Assembly (NCBI GenBank): GCA_015066175.1
Contig: SVOW01000006.1
Coordinates: 62,001 to 126,000, forward strand
Reading direction: 5' to 3'
DNA: 64,000 bases
DNA from: Oscillospiraceae bacterium
Lineage (GTDB): Bacteria > Bacillota > Clostridia > Oscillospirales > Acutalibacteraceae
A program made the translations under genes and the position numbers. Position 1 is the first letter of the stretch, and each line of letters opens with the position of its first letter. The notes under the pieces are model-generated. The model was not told where the DNA came from, did no database searches, and saw only the letters and a list, made by a program, of their open reading frames with translations. Positions 24,782 to 34,438 of the stretch are shown in pieces.

Positions 24782-26155
24782 ATGAGTCCTATTACAATTA
24801 CGGCTCTTGCTATCTTTGCAGTAACTTACATACTGATGATGGCACTTCAGAAAATCCGTCCATATGTAACAATTGGTTCGGCAATTATTTTTGTTATTCT
24901 CGGAACGATTGCTTCAATGAACCCTGCTATTTTCGGCGAAGGCTTCTTTGCTCTGGGTGACAGTACCTTTGCTTACAGTGCAATGGATGCTCTGAAAGAA
25001 ATCGACTGGAACGTTATTATGATGATTGCAGGTACAATGGGTACAGTTTACCTGTTTATTGAATCGAAAATGCCTCAGCTCATGTCTGACGTGCTTATTT
25101 CAAAAATGCCGAACATGAAGTGGATTGTGGTAGCACTTTCTCTTTTTGCAGGTATCGTTTCGGCATTCGTTGACAATGTGGCAACAGTGCTTATGATTGC
25201 TCCCGTTGCTCTTGCTTTCTGCAAAAAGATGAATATTTCACCTGTTCCCTCAATTATTTGTATTGCAGTTTCTTCAAATCTTCAGGGTGCAGCAACCCTT
25301 GTTGGCGACACAACTTCAATTCTTCTTGCAAAAGCAGCAGGCCTTGATTTTTCCGATTTCTTTGTGCATGACGGACATGTAGGTATGTTCTGGGTTGTTC
25401 AGGTAGGTGCAGTTGCAAGTGCACTTATCATCTGGTTTATGTTCAGAAAAGAAAAAGACAAAATCAGGTTTGATAACAGAACAATTGTTGAAGATAAATT
25501 CCCCACATTTCTTCTCGTAGGCACAGTTCTTGCTCTTATTGCTGTTTCATTTATTCCTTATAAAGACACAGCAGCACCCGGTCAGTTCTACAAACCTGAC
25601 ATCACAAACGGCATTATCTGTATTGCCTTTTTCCTTGTTGGTGTTATCAGAGAGCTTTTTATCAAGAAAAACAAAGAAATTGTTAAGGGTGCATTCAAAG
25701 ATATTGACTATTATACAATTGCACTTCTCACAGGCCTTTTTGTTGTAATCGGCGGTATCAAGAATGCAGGTGTTATTGATGTTATCGGTGATGCCATTGC
25801 AAAACTTGGTTCAGGCAACCCCTTTGTTGTTTACACTATTATTGTGTGGATGAGTGTTATTCTTTCAGCGTTTATCGATAACATTCCCTACACAGCAACA
25901 ATGCTTTCAATTGTCCCCGTTATTGCTACAAGCGCAGATATGAATCCTATGCTTCTTTATTACGGACTTCTTTGCGGCGCAACTCTCGGCGGAAACCTTA
26001 CTCCCATCGGTGCCAGCGCAAACATTGCAGGTATCGGTATATTGAGAAAAGAAGGCTATGAAGTAAAATCCACAACGTTTATGAAATACGGTGTGCCCTT
26101 CACTCTTGCAGCAGTAATTACAGGTTACATTCTCATCTGGTTTATCTGGAAATAA
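24782..26155 (+). CDS. NhaD/ArsB-type (SLC13 superfamily) membrane transporter
   Basis: Integral membrane protein of 457 aa with about 11 helices in two homologous halves. Each half has the ion-transporter superfamily signature: FVDNVATVLMIAPVALAF in the first and FIDNIPYTATMLSIVPV in the second, plus paired GAATLVGDTTSI and GGNLTPIGASANI loops. Such proteins are Na+/H+ antiporters (NhaD) or anion/arsenite permeases; the substrate is not decided by sequence. ATG 24782 has AAGGAG 9 nt upstream and is preferred to TTG 24773. Expression is probably controlled by the attenuator leader. Confidence 0.88.
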   Translation: MSPITITALAIFAVTYILMMALQKIRPYVTIGSAIIFVILGTIASMNPAIFGEGFFALGDSTFAYSAMDALKEIDWNVIMMIAGTMGTVYLFIESKMPQLMSDVLISKMPNMKWIVVALSLFAGIVSAFVDNVATVLMIAPVALAFCKKMNISPVPSIICIAVSSNLQGAATLVGDTTSILLAKAAGLDFSDFFVHDGHVGMFWVVQVGAVASALIIWFMFRKEKDKIRFDNRTIVEDKFPTFLLVGTVLALIAVSFIPYKDTAAPGQFYKPDITNGIICIAFFLVGVIRELFIKKNKEIVKGAFKDIDYYTIALLTGLFVVIGGIKNAGVIDVIGDAIAKLGSGNPFVVYTIIVWMSVILSAFIDNIPYTATMLSIVPVIATSADMNPMLLYYGLLCGATLGGNLTPIGASANIAGIGILRKEGYEVKSTTFMKYGVPFTLAAVITGYILIWFIWK

Positions 26156-26178
26156 AATTTTATTAAATGAAAAAAATA

Positions 26179-26232
26179 AGCAATCCTGATTGTATTATTA
26201 TTGAAAACAATCATTGGGTTGCTTTTTTTATT
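26179..26232 (+). terminator. Intrinsic terminator of the NhaD-type gene
   Basis: AGCAATCC pairs with GGGTTGCT and GATTGT with ACAATC inside it, followed by a seven-T run. Confidence 0.75.
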
Positions 26233-26259
26233 GCATATTAAAATCATTTATGTTACAAT
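26231..26259 (+). promoter_or_regulatory. Promoter of the MATE gene
   Basis: TTGCAT (26231-26236), a 17-nt spacer and TGTTACAAT (extended -10; TACAAT at 26254-26259), starting right at the end of the preceding terminator. Confidence 0.65.
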
Positions 26260-26287
26260 TTTAATTAGTGCTATAGGGGGTGAAACA

Positions 26288-27628
26288 GTGTTTGTAAAAG
26301 ATAAAAATTTCTATCGGTCTTTATTTACAATGACATTTACTATTGCCCTGCAGAATGTTATTGTTTTTGGTGTTAACCTTGCCGACAGCCTTATGCTTGG
26401 CAGATTTTCTGAAGAAGCTCTTGCAGGTGTGGCTCTTGTTAATCAGATTCAGTTTTTGCTGCAGATGATTATTATAGGAGTCGGAGCAGGCACACTTATT
26501 TTTTCTTCCCGTGCATGGGGCAGCAGAGATATGGACACAGTCAGAAAAATTGCAAACATCGCAATGAAAACTGCAGTGGTTTTGTCTTTTGTGATTTTTA
26601 TACCTGTTTTCTTTTTCCCACAGCAGGTTTTGTCGCTTCTTTCAAATGAAGGGGCAGTTGTGGCAGAAGGTGTGAAATATCTTAAAATTATCTGCTTTAC
26701 ATATCCTGTTTTTGCAATTACAAACACATTGCTTTCAACCCTCAGAAGTGTGGAAACCGTGCGTATAGGCTTTTATGTTTCACTTTCAACTCTTATAATA
26801 AATGTTTGCCTGAATTATCTTCTGATTTTCGGTAATTTCGGTTTACCTCGTCTTGGCGCAGAAGGTGCAGCAATTGCAACAATGGTTGCAAGAGCAGTTG
26901 AATTGATAATTGTAAGCCTGTATGTTAAATTCAAAGATGAAAAAATCAGATTAAAATTGTCTGATTACGGAAAAATTGATAAAGAACTTTTCAGAGCTTA
27001 TCTGAAAAAAGGCACACCGGTTTTGGCATCAAACACAATGTGGGGTCTTGCAATGGCAATACAAACTGCAATTCTTGGTCATCTCGGACAAGCTACAATC
27101 ACTGCAGGAAGTATCGCCTCAACTGTTTTTCAGATAATTTCTGTTGTTGTTTACGGCTGTGCAAATGCATCAAGCGTGGTTGTAAGCAAAATGATTGGTG
27201 AAAACAAGGCAGAAAAATGCAAGCCCTATATTAAAACATTGCAGATAATTTATGTTTTAACAGGACTTGCTACGGGAATTTTTCTTTTTTTAATTAAAAA
27301 CATTATTCTTTCTTTTTATGATATTTCTCCCGAAGCAGAAAAACTCGCTTCAAGATTTTTGTTGATTCTCTGCTTTACAGTTATCGGCACTGCTTATCAG
27401 ATGTCGTGCCTTACGGGAATTGTTGTATCAGGCGGAGATACTACATTTATAATGAAAAACGATTTTATTTTTATGTGGCTGATTGTTCTGCCTGTGTCAG
27501 CACTGTTTGCCTTTGTGCTGAAACTGCCACCTGAATTTGTTTTTGTTGCGCTCAAGGCAGACCAGGTTTTAAAATGCCCCGTTGCATTCATAAAAACCAA
27601 CAGTTATAAATGGATTAAAAAACTTTAA
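26288..27628 (+). CDS. MATE family efflux transporter
   Basis: 446-aa multidrug/toxin extrusion protein with twelve membrane segments in two similar halves. The N-terminal half has NLADSLMLGRFSEEALAGVALVNQI, and the second half starts near VLASNTMWGLAMAIQTAILGHLG. These proteins export cationic compounds using Na+ or H+ gradients. The GTG at 26288 is chosen because GGGGGTG lies 6 nt upstream and gives the usual MATE length; an upstream in-frame stretch from 26201 runs through the preceding terminator. The stop codon overlaps that of the convergent birA-like gene. Confidence 0.9.
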   Translation: MFVKDKNFYRSLFTMTFTIALQNVIVFGVNLADSLMLGRFSEEALAGVALVNQIQFLLQMIIIGVGAGTLIFSSRAWGSRDMDTVRKIANIAMKTAVVLSFVIFIPVFFFPQQVLSLLSNEGAVVAEGVKYLKIICFTYPVFAITNTLLSTLRSVETVRIGFYVSLSTLIINVCLNYLLIFGNFGLPRLGAEGAAIATMVARAVELIIVSLYVKFKDEKIRLKLSDYGKIDKELFRAYLKKGTPVLASNTMWGLAMAIQTAILGHLGQATITAGSIASTVFQIISVVVYGCANASSVVVSKMIGENKAEKCKPYIKTLQIIYVLTGLATGIFLFLIKNIILSFYDISPEAEKLASRFLLILCFTVIGTAYQMSCLTGIVVSGGDTTFIMKNDFIFMWLIVLPVSALFAFVLKLPPEFVFVALKADQVLKCPVAFIKTNSYKWIKKL

Positions 27629-28341
27629 AACAATTCAACTTCACCGTTGTGGATAACTTTTTCTTTGCCATCATCGTGCACAACAAGTCCGCCGTCAGGT
27701 GAAATATCAACAGCGAAATATTCTTTGTTTTCGCTTTTAACAAAAACTTTTTTGTTAAGCATGCAAGAGCGGAGTTTTATTTTTTCAACAATTTCTTCTT
27801 CGCTCATAATTTTTTCAATAAAAATTTCATCAAGCTTTTCAACTAAACTTTCAATAATTTCTTTTTTATTGAAAACTTTTCCTGTTTCAATTTTCAGGGA
27901 CGTTGCAATATCTTTTATTTCATCAGGAAATTTTTCATTTGTAACGTTGATTCCGATGCCGATTAAAGCAAACCTGATTTCTGTTTTTTCGGTGATAAGC
28001 TTCGTGAGAATTCCGCAGACTTTTTTTGAAGAAATAATTATATCATTGGGCCATTTTATATTGGTGTTTACTTTGCACAGATTTTCAAGCACTTCTGCTA
28101 CGGCAAGCCCTGCAGAAGAAGTGATAAGATTGAGAGTTTTTACATTTTTCACGTCCAATATATAGGTCATGTAAATTCCGTCATTCTGTGGAGAGAAAAA
28201 TTTTCTTCCCATTCTGCCTGAGCCCTGAAACTGGCTTTCCGCCACAACTGCAGTGGGCAGATTTTCTGAATTGCGGCAAAGGTCTGCAGCGAAAATATTT
28301 GTTGAGTCAACTTCGTTTAAATAAATAATTTTATTATCCAT
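27625..28341 (-). CDS. birA: Biotin--[acetyl-CoA carboxylase] ligase
   Basis: 238-aa cytoplasmic enzyme that makes biotinyl-AMP and biotinylates carboxylases. The catalytic motifs are SQFQGSGRMGRKFFSPQNDGIY (biotinyl-AMP loop), IKWPNDIIISSKKVCGILTK and FALIGIGINVTN, with a small C-terminal SH3-like domain. It lacks the N-terminal helix-turn-helix of bifunctional BirA, so it is probably not the biotin repressor. ATG 28341 is preferred over GTG 28350. It converges with the MATE gene, stops overlapping, and diverges from the DUF2079 gene. Confidence 0.92.
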   Translation of the reverse strand: MDNKIIYLNEVDSTNIFAADLCRNSENLPTAVVAESQFQGSGRMGRKFFSPQNDGIYMTYILDVKNVKTLNLITSSAGLAVAEVLENLCKVNTNIKWPNDIIISSKKVCGILTKLITEKTEIRFALIGIGINVTNEKFPDEIKDIATSLKIETGKVFNKKEIIESLVEKLDEIFIEKIMSEEEIVEKIKLRSCMLNKKVFVKSENKEYFAVDISPDGGLVVHDDGKEKVIHNGEVELF

Positions 28342-28403
28342 TTTTATCACCGGATTAATTTTATCATATTATATAATTTTTATCAATGAAAAGGAGGAAT
28401 AAG

Positions 28404-30167
28404 ATGATTAAGAAAATAACAAATTTTTTCGATAAAAACACACGTGAAGATTTCTTTATCAGACTTTTTTCTGCATGGAGTATAATGGGCATTATCAATT
28501 ATTTCAAAAATCCTGTTCATGTTGAAAAAATTGAATCTGTTATAAGCACAGATTTGTTTACGTCAGTTTTATATTTTCTTATTGCTTATATTCTCATTAC
28601 AGCAGCTTCACTTGCTTTGAAGAAATTTGATACTGATGGTTGGATTTTTGCTGTTTCTACCCTTTCTTATTTAACAATAGTTTCTACTTTCAGCGCAAAT
28701 CAGTATTATTGCCTTGCGTTGATTTTCGCAGCGATGCTTTCGGTAGTGTATTGCGTAAAACGTTTTACAGCAAAGAAAAATGTTATAGAGCCGGGGAAAC
28801 GTTTCACAGCAGCAATGTCAGTTACCGTTGCCGTTATTGCAACTTTTATTATCGGACTTATAGGAGTGAGCCGTTACCTTTGCTTTTCTACACCAAACTT
28901 TGATTTTGGCATTTTCTCGCAGATGTTTTATTATATGAAAACACAGTTTGTGCCGCTTACTACCTGCGAAAGACAAAAACTTCTTTCTCACTTTGCGGTG
29001 CACCTTTCGCCTGTGTATTACCTTTTGTTGCCTGTTTATTTTATTTTCCCGTCACCGATTACTTTGCAGGTTTCACAGGCTGTAATTTTAGGCAGTGCAC
29101 TTATTCCGTTATTTCTTATTGCACGCCACTACAAGCTTTCAAACAAATGCACAATTCTTCTTATGGTTGCAGCATCGTTTTATCCTGCTATGGCAGGGGG
29201 CACTATGTATGACATCCACGAAAACGCATTTCTCCTGCCGCTTATTTTGTGGACACTTTATTTCGCAGAAAAAAACAAAAACATACCTATGTATATTTTT
29301 GTGGCACTTACATTTTCAGTTAAAGAAGATGCTGCAATCTATATAGCTTTCATTGCCCTTTATTTTATTCTTTCAGGCAGAAAGAAACTTCACGGCACAG
29401 TAATGCTGTTGTCATCAATCGGTTATTTCTCTTTTGCTGTTGCATTTTTGAAAAAATTCGGCGAAGGTGCAATGACAGGCAGGTTTGATAATTTCATTAC
29501 TGATGAGAGCTTAGGTCTTGTGGATGTGATTATAACAATTTTCAAAAATCCTGCTTATTTTGTTTCTCAGTGTATGTCGGCGGAAAAACTTCTTTTTGTG
29601 TTGTTTATGTTTCTTCCGTTGGGATTTTCTCCGTTGCTTTCAAAGAAATGGTCGCAGTTTATATTGATAGGACCTTTGGTGCTTATAAATCTTATGTCAG
29701 ATTATCAGTATCAGCATTCAATTTATTTCCAGTATGTTTACGGAACAATGGCTGTGCTGTTTTATCTTGCTGTTATCAATATTGCACAAGCACCACAGAA
29801 TATCAAAAAATATATTTCTCCCATGGCGGCTGTTTTCTCGGTGATTATGTTTGCCTTTTCAGTTTCGCCAAAGTTCAATTATGTTGAACGTCTTGAAGTA
29901 AACAAACAAGATTATGTGAGAATCAGAGAAGCCCTTGATACTATTGAAGATGACGCGTCTGTTCTTTCAACCACATTCTATATTCCCTACCTTTCACAAC
30001 GAGATGAAATATATGAAATTGAATATGCTATGGAAGAAACCGATTACATTGTAATCGACACAAGATTTGACAGTGCACATGAACAACGGCTTAAAATTGA
30101 TATGAGCAAATATAAACTTGTTGTTTGCGAGGAAAATTTAGTAGAAATTTATGCAAAAATCAAATAA
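28404..30167 (+). CDS. DUF2079 multispanning membrane protein
   Basis: 587 aa with about 12 membrane segments, the first after a short cytoplasmic start. It resembles the DUF2079 family of polytopic proteins, which have GT-C glycosyltransferase-like topology: an early loop with acidic residues (FDFGIFSQMFYYMKT), a conserved SHFAVHLSPVYYLLLPVY, YDIHENAFLLPL and SVKEDAAIYIAF. The C-terminal soluble part (about 500-587) is short. Enzymatic function is not established. The start at 28404 follows AAGGAGG at 7 nt. A hairpin terminator follows. Confidence 0.82.
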   Translation: MIKKITNFFDKNTREDFFIRLFSAWSIMGIINYFKNPVHVEKIESVISTDLFTSVLYFLIAYILITAASLALKKFDTDGWIFAVSTLSYLTIVSTFSANQYYCLALIFAAMLSVVYCVKRFTAKKNVIEPGKRFTAAMSVTVAVIATFIIGLIGVSRYLCFSTPNFDFGIFSQMFYYMKTQFVPLTTCERQKLLSHFAVHLSPVYYLLLPVYFIFPSPITLQVSQAVILGSALIPLFLIARHYKLSNKCTILLMVAASFYPAMAGGTMYDIHENAFLLPLILWTLYFAEKNKNIPMYIFVALTFSVKEDAAIYIAFIALYFILSGRKKLHGTVMLLSSIGYFSFAVAFLKKFGEGAMTGRFDNFITDESLGLVDVIITIFKNPAYFVSQCMSAEKLLFVLFMFLPLGFSPLLSKKWSQFILIGPLVLINLMSDYQYQHSIYFQYVYGTMAVLFYLAVINIAQAPQNIKKYISPMAAVFSVIMFAFSVSPKFNYVERLEVNKQDYVRIREALDTIEDDASVLSTTFYIPYLSQRDEIYEIEYAMEETDYIVIDTRFDSAHEQRLKIDMSKYKLVVCEENLVEIYAKIK

Positions 30168-30177
30168 TAAAAATTAC

Positions 30178-30212
30178 ATCACCGGGCAAAATAATCCCGG
30201 TGATTTTTTTTG
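30178..30212 (+). terminator. Intrinsic terminator whose T-run ends in the next start codon
   Basis: ATCACCGGG (30178-30186) pairs with CCCGGTGAT (30196-30204) and is followed by TTTTTT. The last T is the first base of the TTG start of the next gene. Confidence 0.85.
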
Positions 30213-30602
30213 AAAAAATACAAAGAATTTTTAATTGTTTTTTCAGTTGGTGCCGTAATTTACAGCCTGATTGAAATTCTCTTCAGAGGTTTTACTCATT
30301 GGACAATGACTATCACGGGAGGTGTGGCTTTCCTGCTGATACACATTTCAAATTTCAGATTAAAAACAAAAAACCTGTTTTTAAAATGTCTTACAGGATG
30401 TGCAATAATAACGGTTCTTGAATTTATTGTGGGGCTTATTGTAAACAGAAAATTTCAGCTTAACGTGTGGGATTATTCGGGGCAGAAATTCAATCTTTTA
30501 GGTCAGATTTGCCCTGCTTTTTCTGCAGCATGGTTTATGATTTCACTGCCTGCAATTTATCTGAGCAGACTGATAAAATCTTTTTTTACAAAGAAGAGCT
30601 GA
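30210..30602 (+). CDS. CmpB-like small membrane protein (putative ABC transporter permease family)
   Basis: 130 aa with four membrane segments (about 8-24, 32-49, 56-78, 105-122). The opening KKYKEFLIVFSVGAVIYSLIEILFRGFTHW and the ending NLLGQICPAFSAAWF match the small membrane family annotated as CmpB-like putative permeases, whose real function is unclear. The only in-frame start that keeps the family N-terminus is TTG 30210, directly at the end of the preceding terminator, with GGTGA as the only ribosome-site-like sequence. The 3' end overlaps the convergent GHL10 gene by 17 nt. Confidence 0.75.
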   Translation: MKKYKEFLIVFSVGAVIYSLIEILFRGFTHWTMTITGGVAFLLIHISNFRLKTKNLFLKCLTGCAIITVLEFIVGLIVNRKFQLNVWDYSGQKFNLLGQICPAFSAAWFMISLPAIYLSRLIKSFFTKKS

Positions 30603-31755
30603 AATTTTCCCATTCCTTTTCCATTGATTCATTCGGATAAGATAAACTTCCGTATGAAAAAAGTGCAAAACCGTTGCAATCTTTTTTTCGCAGAAACAAA
30701 AGCTGTTCTGAAAGAATATTATTGTTTTCTTCCCATTCATCTCTTCCTTCTCCTGCATAATAATCAGACTGTCCGCATTTGTAGCAGGCAAGGCCGATTA
30801 TCAGCTTTTTGTTTTTGTTTGTAACGAGTTTTCTCCATTCCTCAACCACTTCCTTATAGGGCATTTTTTCGTTTTCAAAGCCATAATAAACCTGGGGAAT
30901 TATCCAGTCGCAGAAACCGTCTTTTGTTGACCAGCTTTTCACGTCAGCAAAAAGGCGGTTCATATTTTCATCATAATCTGCGCAAGGACTTATGCTTACA
31001 ATAATCGATTTGCTTTTGTTTTTTGCAATGCTGTACATGCCTGACACAAATGCGTTTACCTGCTCACGTCTGAATTCAGTCAGAGATAATTTGCCTGACT
31101 CAGTTTTGTAACGGCTGTAGTCTGATTTGTCGATTTCCTCGTCTGTAACTGGATAAAAAAAGTCGTCAATATGTATGCCGTCTATGTTGTAATTGTGTAT
31201 TAATTCACGCACACCGTCAAGAATAAGCTTCTGCACTTTCATTGATGCAGGATTGTAAAAAATTCCTTTTTCGCAGATGTAAATATCATTCTGATTTTCT
31301 TCATGCATTTTTCTTGCAGGATTGTTTTCTGATAAAGAAGTTATGTTTTTATCAGAAGAAATTCTGTAGGGATTTATCCAGGCGTGAATTTTCAGGTTAT
31401 GAGAATGTGCAACATCAATGAAAATATTCAGTGGGTCATAGCCGGGGGATTTACCCTGCTCACCTGAGATGAATTTGCTCCAGGGGAAGATGTCTGATTT
31501 GTAAAATGCATCACCGTATGGTCTTACCTGAAGAAAAACATGATTAAAACCTTTTGCTTTGATATCCTTGAACATATTTTCTGCTTTTGCCCTGAAGCCA
31601 CCTTCGCTGATTCCCTGAAAATGTGGTGACATATCAAAAACACTTATCCATATTGCTCTGATTTCATTCTGCAGTTTTTCCTGCGTTGCTGTATCTCTGC
31701 CACTGCAACCGGATAACACAATTATACTTATCAGAATACATAAAAACCTTTTCAC
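30586..31755 (-). CDS. GHL10 (family 10-like) glycosidase lipoprotein
   Basis: 389 aa with a lipoprotein signal peptide, lipobox LSGC with acylated C17. The TIM-barrel domain has RAIWISVFDMSPHFQG at the start, NHVFLQVRPYGDAFYKSDIFPWS, KIHAWINPYRIS, DGIHIDDFFYP and WIIPQVYYG. These are landmarks of the GHL10 (DUF187) hydrolase family, for which glycan or peptidoglycan-derived substrates are suggested. It is anchored outside the cell membrane, next to sugar uptake genes. It converges with the CmpB-like gene and overlaps it slightly. Confidence 0.88.
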   Translation of the reverse strand: MKRFLCILISIIVLSGCSGRDTATQEKLQNEIRAIWISVFDMSPHFQGISEGGFRAKAENMFKDIKAKGFNHVFLQVRPYGDAFYKSDIFPWSKFISGEQGKSPGYDPLNIFIDVAHSHNLKIHAWINPYRISSDKNITSLSENNPARKMHEENQNDIYICEKGIFYNPASMKVQKLILDGVRELIHNYNIDGIHIDDFFYPVTDEEIDKSDYSRYKTESGKLSLTEFRREQVNAFVSGMYSIAKNKSKSIIVSISPCADYDENMNRLFADVKSWSTKDGFCDWIIPQVYYGFENEKMPYKEVVEEWRKLVTNKNKKLIIGLACYKCGQSDYYAGEGRDEWEENNNILSEQLLFLRKKDCNGFALFSYGSLSYPNESMEKEWENFSSSL

Positions 31756-31850
31756 ATCATACCCTCCGGAATTTTTTTTGCTACATATATATGAAAAGAA
31801 TTTTTGAAATATAACGCTGAAAATCCGGATTTATCAGTGCGTTTGCGTTA

Positions 31851-31879
31851 TTGTTTTTTTCTGCTGTCTGTGATATAAT
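31851..31879 (+). promoter_or_regulatory. Promoter of the GPH symporter operon
   Basis: TTGTTT (31851-31856), a 17-nt spacer and TGATATAAT (extended -10; TATAAT at 31874-31879), 37 bp before the start codon. Confidence 0.7.
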
Positions 31880-31916
31880 TAATGAAAATATACTTTCTCT
31901 GAAAGGAGAACAAATT

Positions 31917-33308
31917 ATGAGCGAATATAAAACTTCCTGGGGAGTTAAATTCGGCTACGGCATAGGTGCGTTAGGTCTTGATTTATCTTACGGACTTTTC
32001 TATTCCTACCTTTCTTATTATCTGACAAGTTTAGGTATTGCCGAAGCATTCCTTCTGATTATCACACCTCTTGCACGTATCTGGGACGGAATTAACGACC
32101 CTATGATGGGCACAATCGTTGACAACACAAAAACAAAAATGGGTAAATACAGACCATGGATTCTTATCGGTACTGCATCAAACGCGATTGTGTTGTTTCT
32201 TCTGTTTTCAAATTTCGGTATGAGTGGTACACCTCTTTACATATACATCGCAATAATGTATGTTCTCTGGGGTATGACAAACACAATGGCAGACATTCCC
32301 TACTGGTCAATGGTGCCTTCGTTCACAAACGATATGAAAGACAGAAACCTTGTTGCAACTGTTGCACGTGCTTTCAGCGGAATCGGTCAGGGACTTATCA
32401 GCATTCTCACACCTATGATTCTTCCCATGCTTTCAACAGGTCTTAAAAAGACAGAAGACGGCTACAGCCCTGACGGATTTTCAAAATGGGCACTTATCTG
32501 CGGAATTTTCCTTGTGACTTTTGCAGTTATCTGCGTTCTTTCAACAAAAGAAAGAAATGTTGTTTACTCAAATGAGAAATTCAGCTTCAGAAAAGTTTTC
32601 AGCGTTATAAAATCAAACGACCAGCTTGTTGTGTTTATGATTTTTGCAATGATTTCAAATGCAGGCTGGTATCTCACAAGCAGCACTGCTGTTTACTATT
32701 TTACAGATGTTCTGGGCAATCCAAAAGAACAGAGCCTTTTCTCAACAATCGGTGCTGTGGGCTCTGCACTCGGTCTTCTTGTTATTCCCGTGCTGAGCAA
32801 GAAATTTTCAAACCGCGTGATTTATCTTATTTCACTTTCCACAACAATCATAGGCTACGTTCTTATGTTCCTTTTCGGACCTGTGCTGAAAATCACAATT
32901 GCAATGGATATAAGCTATGCTCTTGCAAGCATCGGTATCGGTTCAATGTTTGTAGGTCAGACAATTTTCCTTTCTGATATTGTTGATTATGGTGAATTCA
33001 AAACAGGCAAAAGAAGTGAAAGTATCACTTTCTCAATGAAAGGCTTCCTGCAGAAAATGGCCTATACTTTCCAGACATTCTTCCTTTTCGGAGGTTTAGG
33101 TCTTATGAATTATACACAGCAGAAAGCTGTTGAAACTTTCAACGAGCCTACAAAAACAGCTATCGGCATTATCTGTTTTGGCATTCCGCCGATTCTGCTT
33201 GCTGTTTCACTTATTATTTTCAAAACAAAATTCAGACTTCACGGCAAACTCCGCGAAGAAGTTCACGATTATATTGCTGCAAAACGTGCAGGTGAAGAAG
33301 CTGAATAA
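31917..33308 (+). CDS. GPH family sugar:cation symporter (MFS)
   Basis: 463-aa membrane protein with twelve segments. GYGIGALGLDLSYGLFYSYLSYYLT at the start, RIWDGINDPMMGTIVDNTKTKMGKYRPWIL between helices two and three, and FVGQTIFLSDIVDYGEFKTGKR are signatures of the glycoside-pentoside-hexuronide:cation symporters (MelB-like). Substrates are probably released oligosaccharides or glycosides. The start follows AAAGGAG. The next gene, a phosphoesterase, begins 15 nt downstream. Which sugar it carries cannot be read from the sequence. Confidence 0.9.
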   Translation: MSEYKTSWGVKFGYGIGALGLDLSYGLFYSYLSYYLTSLGIAEAFLLIITPLARIWDGINDPMMGTIVDNTKTKMGKYRPWILIGTASNAIVLFLLFSNFGMSGTPLYIYIAIMYVLWGMTNTMADIPYWSMVPSFTNDMKDRNLVATVARAFSGIGQGLISILTPMILPMLSTGLKKTEDGYSPDGFSKWALICGIFLVTFAVICVLSTKERNVVYSNEKFSFRKVFSVIKSNDQLVVFMIFAMISNAGWYLTSSTAVYYFTDVLGNPKEQSLFSTIGAVGSALGLLVIPVLSKKFSNRVIYLISLSTTIIGYVLMFLFGPVLKITIAMDISYALASIGIGSMFVGQTIFLSDIVDYGEFKTGKRSESITFSMKGFLQKMAYTFQTFFLFGGLGLMNYTQQKAVETFNEPTKTAIGIICFGIPPILLAVSLIIFKTKFRLHGKLREEVHDYIAAKRAGEEAE

Positions 33309-33323
33309 TAAGGAACTGATGTT

Positions 33324-34415
33324 ATGCAACTTGAATTCAGAAATAAAAAATTTAAAATAATGCAGGTGGCTGACACTCAGGAGGGGAAAAGGGTAAGCCC
33401 TGATTTGCTTAATCTCCTGAATGCAGCAATGGAAGAAGAAAAGCCTGACCTGGTTGTTTATTCAGGCGACCAGATATGGAATATCGCTTCTTTCAAAGGC
33501 AACAGAAAAATTGTTCACGACGTGCTTTATAAAATCACAGAGCCTGCACACTCAAGAAATGTGCCTTTCACAATCTGTTTCGGAAATCACGACAGACAAG
33601 TGGGTCTTTCAAACGAAGAACAGTTTGAAATTTATAAAACCATCCCCAACTTTGTAGGTGAAAGTGCAGAAAATGTTGACGGCTGTGCAAACCATGTGAT
33701 TGAAATAAAAAAGGGAGATGAAATTGTCTTTCTTCTTTACTGCATTGACAGCCACACAAGCCTTAAAATAGGCTATGACCATGTGCACGAAAACCAGATT
33801 GAATGGTATAGAAAAACACGTGATGAATACAAAGAAAAAACAGGAAAGTACATTCCCTCAATTGTGATTCAGCATATTCCCGTGCCTGAAGTTGACCAGC
33901 TTATGCTTGAAGTAAAAAAAGGCACAAAAGGTGCTGTGCAAGGCTTCAGAAACCGTGCAGGTAAATGGTATGTGCTTGATGAAAAGAAAGTAAACAAAGG
34001 TGCTTTTATGAAAGAATCTCCTGCTGACCCTATGGAAAACGGCGGTCAGTTTGATGCAATGGCAGAAAAAGGTGACGTAAAAGGCATTTACTTCGGCCAT
34101 GACCATATCAATTCTTTCAACGGCAACGTAAGAGGTATTGACGTAGGTTACACTCAGGGTGCAGGTTTTCATATTTACGGACCCGGTCTTGACAGAGGTG
34201 TGAGAATTATTTCTCTTGACTCTGACGGCACATTTGAAACCTACGACCGCAGATACAGGGATTTAGTCGGCAGAAAGGTAAAAGAAAAACTGCGTTTTGC
34301 AATGTATCAGGTTATGCCCACAAATGTTTATGAAGCTTTTTACAGATTGATTAAAGTTTTCGGCGTTGCAGCAGCAATTGCTATAATTGTTTTAATAATA
34401 AAACAATTTAAATAA
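33324..34415 (+). CDS. Calcineurin-like metallophosphoesterase with a C-terminal membrane anchor
   Basis: 363 aa. Metal and catalytic motifs of the fold are seen in order: ADTQEG (DxQ where most members have DxH), VVYSGDQIW, FGNHDRQ, VIQHIPV and YFGHDHINSF. The C-terminal hydrophobic stretch (about 340-360, VAAAIAIIVLIIKQFK) should anchor it in the membrane, with the enzyme probably facing the cytoplasm as there is no signal peptide. It is related to the metallophosphoesterases that act on nucleotides, phosphodiesters or lipid phosphates; the substrate is unknown. It lies in an operon behind the symporter and before the GNAT. Confidence 0.85.
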   Translation: MQLEFRNKKFKIMQVADTQEGKRVSPDLLNLLNAAMEEEKPDLVVYSGDQIWNIASFKGNRKIVHDVLYKITEPAHSRNVPFTICFGNHDRQVGLSNEEQFEIYKTIPNFVGESAENVDGCANHVIEIKKGDEIVFLLYCIDSHTSLKIGYDHVHENQIEWYRKTRDEYKEKTGKYIPSIVIQHIPVPEVDQLMLEVKKGTKGAVQGFRNRAGKWYVLDEKKVNKGAFMKESPADPMENGGQFDAMAEKGDVKGIYFGHDHINSFNGNVRGIDVGYTQGAGFHIYGPGLDRGVRIISLDSDGTFETYDRRYRDLVGRKVKEKLRFAMYQVMPTNVYEAFYRLIKVFGVAAAIAIIVLIIKQFK

Positions 34416-34438
34416 TACAAAAGCAAAAGGGATTTTTT

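Noticed and set aside
26201-26287. N-terminal extension of the MATE protein
   Set aside because: It would be encoded by the preceding terminator and promoter, while GTG 26288 has a strong ribosome site.
27647-28165. Long ORF antisense to birA
   Set aside because: It is a shadow of the low-GC, well-conserved BirA coding frame, which has all catalytic motifs.
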